NCBI GenBank assembly: GCA_018268315.1
Contig: JAFDWU010000001.1
Location: 1 to 39,277 of the forward strand
DNA length: 39,277 nt
From: Armatimonadota bacterium
GTDB lineage: Bacteria > Armatimonadota > Fimbriimonadia > Fimbriimonadales > Fimbriimonadaceae
Direction of reading: 5' to 3'
The position numbers were made by a program, and so were the translations under genes. Positions 24,445 through 32,649 of the stretch are shown piece after piece; within the stretch, counting starts at the first letter, position 1, and every line of letters starts with the position of its first letter. Under the pieces are notes generated by a model. That model worked only from the letters and a program-made list of their open reading frames with translations. It was not told the origin of the DNA and made no database searches.

Positions 24445-25181
24445 CGCCGGTCGCCTTCAATCGTGCGCGCCAACGCTGGGTAGGAATCGGTAGAAATCTG
24501 CTCGGTCACGCCGTTAATCGTTCGGTAAACCGTCACGCTAGAGCCGCCCTTGCCTTGACTTCGCACCCGGTGCGAGTAGGGGGTGTCATCGATGAGATAC
24601 AGCTTGCTGGGCATCTGCTGATGAACCTTGCGAGTGACCTCTACCGCAGGAATCTTTGTCCCGTCGCCAAGAAGCTTCACGTTGATCGCTGCATCGTCGG
24701 TCTTCGCCTCAATCGTGATCGGGAAGTCATACGGGTTGCGGAACTTAAGATCAGCGATGCCGTAAGCTACAGCGGCATCAAGACCCGCGGCGATGTACGA
24801 AGGGCAGAAGCGATGAGGATGGCGCTCCAGAACCACCAGGCCGGCCCGTAGGGCCGCGTTGTAGAGGGTGGTCGAGGTTTCGCACACTCCTCCTCCCCAA
24901 GCCTGAATGAGAACGCCATCATAGCTGACGGGCGCCTTTCGATACCCCTGGTCTCGCGTAAAGTTGCCAACCCGTTCGTTAAACGAAAAGATCTCCCCGG
25001 GCTTGATAACGGCGTGGGTTAAGCGAAGGCAGGCAAGCTCCGCGTTGTGGCGTTGTGCGGGAGTTCGGTTGTCCAGGCTGGTGCGCGCGCCAACAAGAAG
25101 AGACTCCTTTGGCGCGCCTTGATTCAGGAGCGCGAACGCGCCGCCAATCGCAACCAGTGATATCAGAGCCTTTGCAAGCAT
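24441..25181 (-). CDS. VanW family protein with G5-like C-terminus
   Basis: A 246-residue predicted exported protein. Residues 1-20 form a signal anchor. The VanW domain spans about 30-165, with LACLRLTHAVIKPGEIFSFN and the hallmark GGGVCETSTTLYNAAL (96-110), then FRNPYDFPI. The last 60 residues (GGSSVTVYRTINGVTEQIS) look like a G5 strand pattern. VanW proteins occur in some vancomycin-resistance clusters, but the domain is widespread in envelope proteins and its activity is not known; resistance should not be inferred. TACATT (minus, 25193-25188) lies 6 bases before the ATG, suggesting a leaderless mRNA, and the frame's upstream extension has no support. A strong terminator separates it from the upstream M56 gene. 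Confidence 0.85.
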   Translation of the reverse strand: MLAKALISLVAIGGAFALLNQGAPKESLLVGARTSLDNRTPAQRHNAELACLRLTHAVIKPGEIFSFNERVGNFTRDQGYRKAPVSYDGVLIQAWGGGVCETSTTLYNAALRAGLVVLERHPHRFCPSYIAAGLDAAVAYGIADLKFRNPYDFPITIEAKTDDAAINVKLLGDGTKIPAVEVTRKVHQQMPSKLYLIDDTPYSHRVRSQGKGGSSVTVYRTINGVTEQISTDSYPALARTIEGDRR

Positions 25182-25187
25182 CGGGTT

Positions 25188-25193
25188 AATGTA
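25188..25193 (-). promoter_or_regulatory. -10 box for a probable leaderless vanW-like mRNA
   Basis: TACATT on the minus strand ends 6 bases before the ATG at 25181. It lies just downstream of the terminator for the M56 gene, which supports a separate transcription unit. Confidence 0.45.
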
Positions 25194-25234
25194 AATGACG
25201 TGGCGACGGGGCCGACGAATCGTCGGACGCAAAC

Positions 25235-25268
25235 AAAAGGGCCGACCCTCAGGGAGGTCGGCCCTTTT
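25235..25268 (-). terminator. Strong terminator after the M56 gene
   Basis: A perfect 13-bp inverted repeat (AAAAGGGCCGACC at 25235-25247, GGTCGGCCCTTTT at 25256-25268) flanked by A and T runs, so it could work in both directions. It ends the blaI-M56 transcript 20 bases after the M56 stop. Confidence 0.85.
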
Positions 25269-25287
25269 CTATCTGCGACGCTACGAC

Positions 25288-27480
25288 TTACGGCTTAGCT
25301 TTTGCCTCGCGAAGCGCCTTCTCAAGACGAGCCTTCTGAGCTTTGCTCAGCTTCTTGTGCTTCAATGCCTTTTCGAGATCGCCGATGGTGTCATCGATAG
25401 AGCGCGAGCGAGCAGCCGGGACGTACCACCTTTTCAGCTTGCTGCCATCTCCTGGCATGAGTCGCCAGCCTTCGGGCGCGCGGGGCGCTATCATTCTCGG
25501 TAAAGCCCGTTCGCCTGGCTCACGCGGCACTACCATCATCGGCCATTCGCCATCAGGTCCCACCGGCACGCGCCACTGTCCGCCCTTCTCAGCGTAGACT
25601 TTTGCCATCTGCTCGGCCATTCTCTCCCAATCCTTGGCCTCGGCTTCACCGCGAGGAACCATGAAATTCCTCATGAAGTCCTTGGGAAGGCCATTGAACT
25701 CACCGCGTGGAATCCTGAAGTTCTTGCCCATGAATTCCTTGGGAAGACCAGGCGCCACATTCATTCCCTCTGCGCCAGGAAACTCTCTTCGCAAGCCGGG
25801 GACATGAAGCTCCTTGCCGTCGATCTCAATCTTGATATCGCCGTCATTCATGCGAGTCTTGACCATTTCGCGTTGGCTATCTGCAAGCTCTCGCTCGGCC
25901 TCGGCCATCTGCTTGTCAGCCTCAGCCTGACCTTCTTCCATCGACTTCGCGATTCGAGCCTGAATCTTCTCGCGCAACTCAGGCGCCAGTTCACCAAGCT
26001 CAACCTTCATGCGAGAATCATCCATGGACCGGCGCATCTCGTTGCGCATTTGATTGCGCATGTCGCCAAACCGAATCTTCATGTTGGCTAGCTCACTCAG
26101 GGAATCACGGAGCTCCTTGACCTCGGGCGAGTTGCGATCTAGCGTGACCGTGATCATCTGCGAGTCACCTGCGTGGACCGGATCGGTGATCTGAAGCTTG
26201 ATGTGGTGACCCTTGGCGTTTGCTCGGGCGACATCCTTCTCGAGCTTGGTCCGCTCGGCCGCCGTCATTTTATTGCTTCGCGTAATCATGATGGTTACCG
26301 GAGACTTCTCGCCTGATTTCCTAGCCTTCGGCGCGTCTTCCGATCTGGCTTGAACTGTAATCGCGCCAGACACTGCTTCATCTTTGTCTTCGTCAGCTTC
26401 AGCAGCCGCCTTCGATTCGGCAGTTTTCACATCGACCGTCTTGGGCGCTGGAGCAGCGTCGGCCTCTTGCACAACATCGGCAGGAATAGAAGCAACCGGA
26501 AAAGCAGGGGGACTGGCCGTGCCCACTTCCTGAGTGTTCTTGATGGGGCCGGCCAGCATGCCAAGCATGAGCGCGGGCACCCAATGGGCGGCCAAAACGC
26601 GGGGAGGATTTACCGGGATGCCGGCGATCCGTTGGATACGATTCATCAGAGAGCCTCCATTAGAAGCTAAGGTCAGAGCCGGCGAATTCCCACGGAATTC
26701 GGCCAACTGCGCCAATGCGCGAGCATAGGTGACGCGATCGCCCAGGCACTTGATGGCCAGATCGTCGCATGCATGCTCCCGCTCTTGGCGGATTACCGAA
26801 GAGACCCACCAGACGGCGGGGTGATAGAACAGAACCGTCTCGATTGCGGTCTGCAAGAGATTGACAATGTAGTCGTAGCGGCGAAGGTGCGCCAGTTCAT
26901 GAGCGATCAGCGCCCGGAGCGCCTGCTCATCCAGGTGCGTTAGCGCCTGTGCAGGAATCAGCACCACTGCGCGCAGCCAACCGAAGGCAACGGGAATTGC
27001 GACGCTTTCGCTCACGCGGATATCTGGGAGCCTGCGAAGGCCAAGGTTCTCGGATAGCTGAAGCGCGGTTTCACGCCACTTGGCTTCGATTACCTCTGAA
27101 CGCTGCTTAAGACGCTTGACCCAAATAAGCCCGCCAAGGAAGCGAATGCTGAATACGGCAAGGCCAATGCTCCAGACAATCACGAGCGAAGGAATCCAAG
27201 CTTCAATAAGATGCGCGGGATTGCTGGTTGCTTCGCTGGTCAGCAAGACAGTGTCAAGGGGAATACGCGCGTCGGCGGCATCCTGCAATGCGTACACCGC
27301 GAATGTGGCGATCGCCGCAAGCGGCATCAATGCCATCATTCCGCAAGCAATCGTGTAGCGAGCAGCGCTACTGATGCGGTTTGCAAACCGCAGGATGAGC
27401 GCGGTGATGCCGGCAATCAGGAAACCCTGCCAGGCGAAGTGGACTAGGGTCCAGCCAAGCGCATGGGAATAGCTGTTCAC
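25288..27480 (-). CDS. BlaR1/MecR1-like M56 membrane metallopeptidase with an unusual C-terminal domain
   Basis: A 730-residue protein. The N-terminal 300 residues are a BlaR1/MecR1-type M56 zinc protease: membrane segments near 12-30, 42-63 and 96-117, the zinc site HELAH (194-198), FYHPAVWWVSS (218-228) and EREHACDD (233-240). In BlaR1 this part is activated by an outer sensor and leads to loss of BlaI. Another hydrophobic segment lies near residue 300. Beyond it (about 325-730) there is no penicillin-binding SxxK/SxN/KTG set; instead there are acidic linkers, a Glu/Lys-rich coiled-coil-like zone and Pro/Arg/Met-rich repeats of the KEFMGKNFRIPRGEF type. The signal sensed is therefore probably not a beta-lactam. 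The GTG start overlaps the blaI stop (GTGA). Confidence 0.85.
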   Translation of the reverse strand: MNSYSHALGWTLVHFAWQGFLIAGITALILRFANRISSAARYTIACGMMALMPLAAIATFAVYALQDAADARIPLDTVLLTSEATSNPAHLIEAWIPSLVIVWSIGLAVFSIRFLGGLIWVKRLKQRSEVIEAKWRETALQLSENLGLRRLPDIRVSESVAIPVAFGWLRAVVLIPAQALTHLDEQALRALIAHELAHLRRYDYIVNLLQTAIETVLFYHPAVWWVSSVIRQEREHACDDLAIKCLGDRVTYARALAQLAEFRGNSPALTLASNGGSLMNRIQRIAGIPVNPPRVLAAHWVPALMLGMLAGPIKNTQEVGTASPPAFPVASIPADVVQEADAAPAPKTVDVKTAESKAAAEADEDKDEAVSGAITVQARSEDAPKARKSGEKSPVTIMITRSNKMTAAERTKLEKDVARANAKGHHIKLQITDPVHAGDSQMITVTLDRNSPEVKELRDSLSELANMKIRFGDMRNQMRNEMRRSMDDSRMKVELGELAPELREKIQARIAKSMEEGQAEADKQMAEAERELADSQREMVKTRMNDGDIKIEIDGKELHVPGLRREFPGAEGMNVAPGLPKEFMGKNFRIPRGEFNGLPKDFMRNFMVPRGEAEAKDWERMAEQMAKVYAEKGGQWRVPVGPDGEWPMMVVPREPGERALPRMIAPRAPEGWRLMPGDGSKLKRWYVPAARSRSIDDTIGDLEKALKHKKLSKAQKARLEKALREAKAKP

Positions 27481-27854
27481 TTCTTCGCCTCCAGTTCATC
27501 AAGCATCCGGCGAATTTCTTTAAGTTCCTCCGGCGAGCAGGGCTGCTGGTTTAAGGCGTGCATGGCAAGCTTCATCGCGCTGCCACCAAAGACCTTGTTG
27601 GCAAGATCGCTGACCAAGGAATCCTGCGCCTTCGCCTGAGCCTGAGCGGCGGCGTAAACGTGCGCCCGCTCACGGTCATCGCGGACGACAAGACCCTTCT
27701 CCGCCATGATCTGCATCAGCTTGAGAACGGTGGTGTAGCCCATGTCCCGCTCATGGCTGAGCGCGCTATGAACATCTCGAACCGTAGACGGCCCTCGCTG
27801 CCAAAGCACACGCAAGATCGCGATCTCGGAATTGGTCGGCTTGAAATCTGCCAT
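27477..27854 (-). CDS. BlaI/MecI-family transcriptional repressor
   Basis: A 125-residue winged-helix repressor of the BlaI/MecI/CopY family. The DNA-binding part has PTNSEIAILRVLWQRGPSTVRDVHSAL, the recognition helix MGYTTVLKLMQIMAEKGLV and a wing RDDRERAHVYAA. The C-terminal dimerisation half shows LANKVFGGSAMKLAMHAL and EELKEIRRMLDELE. I prefer the ATG at 27854 to that at 27863, because a perfect TATAAT (minus, 27867-27862) overlaps the latter and stands 7 bases before the former, giving a leaderless transcript. The partner M56 protease gene follows with a GTGA overlap. It probably represses its own promoter through the palindrome array just upstream. Confidence 0.93.
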   Translation of the reverse strand: MADFKPTNSEIAILRVLWQRGPSTVRDVHSALSHERDMGYTTVLKLMQIMAEKGLVVRDDRERAHVYAAAQAQAKAQDSLVSDLANKVFGGSAMKLAMHALNQQPCSPEELKEIRRMLDELEAKK

Positions 27855-27861
27855 GCTCTGC

Positions 27862-27904
27862 ATTATATACGAAACAATTCGTAGAATCTACGAATCTTTT
27901 CGTA
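27862..27904 (-). promoter_or_regulatory. blaI promoter with double palindromic operator
   Basis: TATAAT at 27867-27862 (minus strand) is the -10 box. Directly upstream are four half-sites: TACGAA (27868), TTCGTA (27878), TACGAA (27889) and TTCGTA (27899). They form two dyads TACGAA-N4-TTCGTA whose centres are 21 bases apart, two helical turns. The inner pair also makes a 19-base palindrome (27877-27895). The array covers the -35 and spacer region, as expected for a repressor site; classical BlaI sites are also dyads with TACA/TGTA cores. Confidence 0.7.
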
Positions 27905-27933
27905 ATTTGGCAAATTTGGGACGTTATGCCTAT

Positions 27934-30900
27934 TTAGCGGCTCGCGGAGAAGCGCGTTTCTGGGCCGCTTGCGTACACATCGGGGTCATACATGATCCTC
28001 ACGCTTGGTGGCAGGGCCGTGCAAGTGCCGGTGCTCTCCACCTGGACCACATACTTGAAGGTCTGCTCCGCGTTCAGGGTGCGCACGAAGAAATTGACGC
28101 GGTCATCGTACAGCGACATGCTGTAGGGCATCCAGCGCTCATCGTACATGTCCATCTGCGAGAGTTGGCGCTCAGTCACGCGAAGGTTGGCGGGGATCGG
28201 GTCCTCGATCATCACGAAGTCGCGCTGAGCATCGCCTTTCACATGCAGGATGCACCGCAGAGTCTCACCCTGTTTGGCGCTGGTGAGGGCGGTTGCCTCC
28301 TCTGAAAGTTCGTACTCACCTTGAGCGTTGCGACGAGGGACCATGCGCTTGTACTCTCGCCACACGGTGAGGCCCTTGGCCGGCGCAGGTTTGCTCAGGT
28401 CGGACTTTGAATCCACTACATCAGCGGTGTAGGAGTAGTTCATTGCGATGCCAGCGCCGGTCTTAAGCTGGATCGAGTTCTTCCCCGCCCTTAGTGCCGA
28501 CACCGGGATATGAATTTCAAGGTTCGAGATCAGCATTTCATCCGGCTTCACGCTAAGCGTGCCGACTGATTTGCCGTTCACGGAAACCGCAACGCTCTGC
28601 GTGCCCGTCCAGGGGGTTCCTGCCGGTTGTGCCTTCGTAATGGCCTCGATCACGTAGGCGGTCGTCCAAGTGTCGCCCCAGAAGTCGCCCCGCTGAGCGG
28701 CGAGCAAATAGGATTCAATCGCTTTGATCTCAGGCGCGTTGGGTTCGCTTGCAGCCAGTGCAAGGAAGGCGATGGCAGTCGTGTGATCGCCCCACAGCCA
28801 GCCCTCGGGCTTCCAATAAGCAAGCTGGCCCTGCTTGAAAAGCCTGCCTTTCAGCGCCTTGAGCCAGCCCGCCACTTTCGCGGAGTCATAACCAGACGCT
28901 CGCCCGGCAAGAACGCCCATGCCGAGTTCAGCAGCGCCTTCCTTCGAAAGATCAACGGTGGCCAGCCACTTCTTCACCGATTCCTGATCCCAGTGGGCAA
29001 GACCCTCGGCAAGCGTAAGGCGGTCAATCAGGTGCTCATATTCGCCCTTGGGGGCAACGAGCATTTTGGCTGCCGCTCGCTCGGCGTTTTGAATGATAAT
29101 GTAGCGCGGCTCGATCCCCTGGTCGCGGAAAACGGCCATGGCGTGCAGCACATAGCCGGTCATCCCCATGTCCGGCTCATCGACCTCCCACCATCCAAAG
29201 CTTCCATCACTCTTCTGCATTCGCTGCAATCGGTGGAAGCCGGTGTCGAACGCCTTCTCCTTGTTGGGTAAATCCTTGCCGAGGTCAGCCCCTGACGACT
29301 CCGCAAGCTTGGTTACCAGCAGAGTGCCGAGCATCGTGCTAGTGGTCTGCTCAACGCATCCATACGGGTACTGGACCAGCCCGCGATACGCCTGCGCCAG
29401 TGACGCGCGAACTGAAGGCAACAGCCGTATGGTTAACCCACGCCCGCTTGACGCCATGCCGTCAGGCAGGGTGAAGCTTTCGCTACCATCCCCCACAAAC
29501 GAGCCCCCACCGGCAACACGCACGTCGCGTCCGTACGGCTTGATCTTGACCTTCTGCTCGACGCCATCGTTCGGTCCTGCGGAGGTCCATGCCTTCACGG
29601 TGATCACGCCCTGCGCCACGCCAGAAAGAATCTTGGCGCTGCCAACGATCGGGGTATCCGAATGCGCCTTGATCGTCATTTGGCGATTGTCGAAGCCAGT
29701 GAGCTGGACGCCCTCTGCCTGAACCCGCACGTTGGCCACCATATCGGTGGCGGTTGCGTTGGTGAGGGTCACCGTCACCTGCTGCTCATCGCCTTCCACA
29801 GAGACTTGGCCGGTTTCGACCCGCGCCATCAGGTCTTTGGCGGCGGTGATGACCACTTTCTGCTGGCCGACCTTGGTGTCATCGGTTACCGCCACTGCGG
29901 TCGCCCGCCATTGGCCGAGGTTATCAGGCAGCCGCACGGCAACCGAGGCGTTGCCGTTCCGGTCGGTCTCGACATCAGGAGTCCAAAAGGCGGTGTCCTT
30001 GAAATTCTTGCGAACGGTTACGTTAGCTTCGCCTTTGTCTCCACTGTCCAGGTAGACCTCTTCAAACGAGTAGTTGACCTCGAGGCGATTGAAGACGCGA
30101 GGGTAGAAATCGCGCTTGATGCTGCGGGTATCCGGCTCGACGGCATAGACGCTTTCATCAACCACGCCCAACGAAAGCTGGGCGGGCACGCCGTGACCAG
30201 CCGAGTCCTGAGTTTTGACCGCGTAGCGGACGGTGTCGCCGGGTTGAACGCTTTGCTTATCGGGCGTCAGCGTAACTTTCAGGTCATGGGAGGAACTGCT
30301 AAGCCGGATCGCCCCGCTGTCCTGCATCAACTGCTTGTTCCGCACATACACCACGGTGACTGCGGTGTTGGGCGCATAGGAATCCTGAATCGGGAGATTC
30401 ACCTTCGTGACCTTGCCTGCGAGATGCAGTGGTTTGTAGGAGACCAAGCGGTCCGCGCCAATAACGAGAACGGCGTCGCCTCCGGGGTTGTCGGTGGTAA
30501 TCGCGAGCGTCGCCGATTCGCCTGGCTTATAGATTCGCTTGTCCAAGATTACATTGAGGGTCCCCGCGGTTGGCTCTTCGGTCTGTACATAGCCCGATTC
30601 CTCAAAGTACGCCTCTGCGGTTTCGTTCACCTTGTGGCCCATCGAGTCAGTCGCGCTGAAAACTAGGAGCCGACTGCCTGGCTCGTCGGAAGTAATCGGG
30701 AAGGTTACGACGCCGTCGGCATTTGTCGTTGCGCTGGTTGAGCCCGGAATCGGCTCCCGCTTCATTCTTCGCGAGCTATAGCGAAGGCTAAACTGCTGGA
30801 GGTTCACCTGCAAACCCGCAGCCGGCTTCCCGTCTGAATCGGTAACGGTGACATGGCAATCCGTTGCCTTCTTCACCTCGCCGAACAGCCAGCCATCAGA

Positions 30901-32649
30901 TGAAAGGCTTATCGAGCCTTGCTTCACGAGGACGGTGGCGGCTGAGTTGACTTCCCTGCCCGATATCGGCGTAACGTAGGCGTCGACTTGGTAATCCGCG
31001 TCGTAGCCGATTGGCAAGGCGCTGTCGCCGTCATCCTCGCTCGGCTGGTCCTTGGTTGACACCGAGAATCGGTAATTACCCTGCTCGTCGGTGACGCCTT
31101 CAAGTTGAGTGCTGTAATAAGGGCTCCCATAGGAATGGTCGGCATCGGATTCCTCATCGTCGGATTCGGTTTCCGCCTGATAGCCCCAATGGCGATGGCG
31201 CGAGACGTTGATCATGACCTTCGCGCCGGGAAGGGGCGCGCCGAAGTAGTAGCGCGCCTGCACGACACCCGTGATATCATCGCCGCGATATCTGGGCTGC
31301 TTGTCGGGAACGACCTCCACCTTAAACTCGGGCTTGCGGTAGGCGGCGATCCCGAAATGATCTTCCTTCTGACCGTCTTTGGTGATGAGGTTCAAGCGAT
31401 ACGAACCGGGCATTGCCTCGGGATTGCTGACGAACTGGCCACTAAAGACGCCGTGCTGGTTGATTGCAACCTGCTTGGACTCTAACAGATTGTTCGCCGG
31501 ATCGTAAATCTGAACCGTTGCCTCGCCCTTAGAAGGCAGCTTTAGACTGCCGTCGACTATCTTGCGAAGGACGCCACGAAATTGAACCGTATCTCCGGGC
31601 CGGTAAACGGGGCGATCAGTTGAGAACGCCATGCGCAGGGACTCGTTATCGTAGTTCTGCGAAACCCCAACCAGGGCGATTTCCTCGCCGTAGCGAGCGA
31701 TGACCGAACTTTGCCGCTTGGACATCGTTGCCAGGCCGTCGCGCCCGGTGGTTGCCTGCTCCACGATCTTCTTGCCGCCGGTTTGATCCGAATCGCCATC
31801 ATCAGATTGCCCTTTCTCCGCCCCATAAGCGATGAGCCGGGCCCCTTGAATGGGAGTTCCCTTCACCAAGTCCATCGTGTAGAAGAGCGATTTGTTGCTG
31901 CCTGATACCGAGACCAGTCCAACGTGCGTGATGTTCAGGAAGGTCTGATGAGTACGGATACCACCGGAAACGCTGCACACGTACAGGCCGGGCTTAAGGC
32001 CGGTGAGGTCGATCTTGTCGTTAAAGACGCCTTCGGCATCAATGTTCTTGGGCAGGTACGTCTCCTCCCGAACTGGGTTCACCAGCAGACCTTGATCTGG
32101 GTTGAAAGACGATGAATTGAGATAGCTCGTGGCGCGACCGGTCTGCGCCAACTTCTCAGCGTCCAGCTTGAATACTTTCAGCGTCAGCTTGGGGTCCTTA
32201 AGGAAGCCCTGGACGCGGATGTGCGGTACTTCGTCAGGCGTGTAAACCTGCTGATTGTTATAGATCTCAAGGGATTCCTCGTCAGGCTTAGCGGAAATCT
32301 CGGTGACGGCATTCTGTCCCTCATCAAAGCTGAGAACGAGGCCCTCTTCTCGATGGGCCTTGCCGGAAACCGTAACCGCGTACTGGCCCGCAGGCAAAGT
32401 AGCATTGGCCTGCCCACGATCGTCGGTTACCAGCTTGATTGTTCTGAGTGGCTCATCTGGGTCATCCTGCTTGACGGTGGTGCTGGTGAGGGTGATCTTC
32501 GCCTTCGGGAAGGGCTTGCCAGACTCCTTCATCTTCACCGAGAAAGTTCCGTTGGCAACCTTGAACTCATGCCCTTTGGCAACGATTAGCAGGCAAAAGG
32601 CCATTGCCGCCACAAGAACCACGCTGAGATATCGCACGTTGGATTTCAT
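27934..32649 (-). CDS. Bacterial alpha-2-macroglobulin with thioester
   Basis: A 1571-residue predicted exported protein. Residues 1-26 form a signal peptide with no clear lipobox. Repeated macroglobulin (MG) beta domains fill the first 900 residues (for example RPVYRPGDTVQFRGVLR and PDKQPRYRGDDITGVV). The A2M core follows (FWTPDVETDRNGNASVAVRLPDN region). The thioester motif GCVEQ has its cysteine at 1098 in YPYGCVEQTTS, inside an alpha-toroid of helices to about 1370. A final beta domain ends the protein. Such proteins trap proteases covalently after bait cleavage and guard the envelope; many are paired with PBP1C, which is missing here. The ATG overlaps the stop of the upstream membrane protein gene (ATGA). 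blaI lies 79 bases downstream on the same strand. Confidence 0.92.
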   Translation of the reverse strand: MKSNVRYLSVVLVAAMAFCLLIVAKGHEFKVANGTFSVKMKESGKPFPKAKITLTSTTVKQDDPDEPLRTIKLVTDDRGQANATLPAGQYAVTVSGKAHREEGLVLSFDEGQNAVTEISAKPDEESLEIYNNQQVYTPDEVPHIRVQGFLKDPKLTLKVFKLDAEKLAQTGRATSYLNSSSFNPDQGLLVNPVREETYLPKNIDAEGVFNDKIDLTGLKPGLYVCSVSGGIRTHQTFLNITHVGLVSVSGSNKSLFYTMDLVKGTPIQGARLIAYGAEKGQSDDGDSDQTGGKKIVEQATTGRDGLATMSKRQSSVIARYGEEIALVGVSQNYDNESLRMAFSTDRPVYRPGDTVQFRGVLRKIVDGSLKLPSKGEATVQIYDPANNLLESKQVAINQHGVFSGQFVSNPEAMPGSYRLNLITKDGQKEDHFGIAAYRKPEFKVEVVPDKQPRYRGDDITGVVQARYYFGAPLPGAKVMINVSRHRHWGYQAETESDDEESDADHSYGSPYYSTQLEGVTDEQGNYRFSVSTKDQPSEDDGDSALPIGYDADYQVDAYVTPISGREVNSAATVLVKQGSISLSSDGWLFGEVKKATDCHVTVTDSDGKPAAGLQVNLQQFSLRYSSRRMKREPIPGSTSATTNADGVVTFPITSDEPGSRLLVFSATDSMGHKVNETAEAYFEESGYVQTEEPTAGTLNVILDKRIYKPGESATLAITTDNPGGDAVLVIGADRLVSYKPLHLAGKVTKVNLPIQDSYAPNTAVTVVYVRNKQLMQDSGAIRLSSSSHDLKVTLTPDKQSVQPGDTVRYAVKTQDSAGHGVPAQLSLGVVDESVYAVEPDTRSIKRDFYPRVFNRLEVNYSFEEVYLDSGDKGEANVTVRKNFKDTAFWTPDVETDRNGNASVAVRLPDNLGQWRATAVAVTDDTKVGQQKVVITAAKDLMARVETGQVSVEGDEQQVTVTLTNATATDMVANVRVQAEGVQLTGFDNRQMTIKAHSDTPIVGSAKILSGVAQGVITVKAWTSAGPNDGVEQKVKIKPYGRDVRVAGGGSFVGDGSESFTLPDGMASSGRGLTIRLLPSVRASLAQAYRGLVQYPYGCVEQTTSTMLGTLLVTKLAESSGADLGKDLPNKEKAFDTGFHRLQRMQKSDGSFGWWEVDEPDMGMTGYVLHAMAVFRDQGIEPRYIIIQNAERAAAKMLVAPKGEYEHLIDRLTLAEGLAHWDQESVKKWLATVDLSKEGAAELGMGVLAGRASGYDSAKVAGWLKALKGRLFKQGQLAYWKPEGWLWGDHTTAIAFLALAASEPNAPEIKAIESYLLAAQRGDFWGDTWTTAYVIEAITKAQPAGTPWTGTQSVAVSVNGKSVGTLSVKPDEMLISNLEIHIPVSALRAGKNSIQLKTGAGIAMNYSYTADVVDSKSDLSKPAPAKGLTVWREYKRMVPRRNAQGEYELSEEATALTSAKQGETLRCILHVKGDAQRDFVMIEDPIPANLRVTERQLSQMDMYDERWMPYSMSLYDDRVNFFVRTLNAEQTFKYVVQVESTGTCTALPPSVRIMYDPDVYASGPETRFSASR

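Noticed and set aside
24441-25181. Vancomycin resistance cluster
   Set aside because: A lone VanW domain with no vanHAX or vanRS genes does not indicate resistance; the domain is common in envelope proteins.
25235-25268. Inverted repeat as a transposon end or regulatory site
   Set aside because: Perfect GC stem with flanking A/T runs right after a stop codon is a standard terminator.
25288-27854. Beta-lactam resistance operon
   Set aside because: BlaI and an M56 protein are present, but there is no beta-lactamase or PBP2a gene and no penicillin-binding sensor domain.
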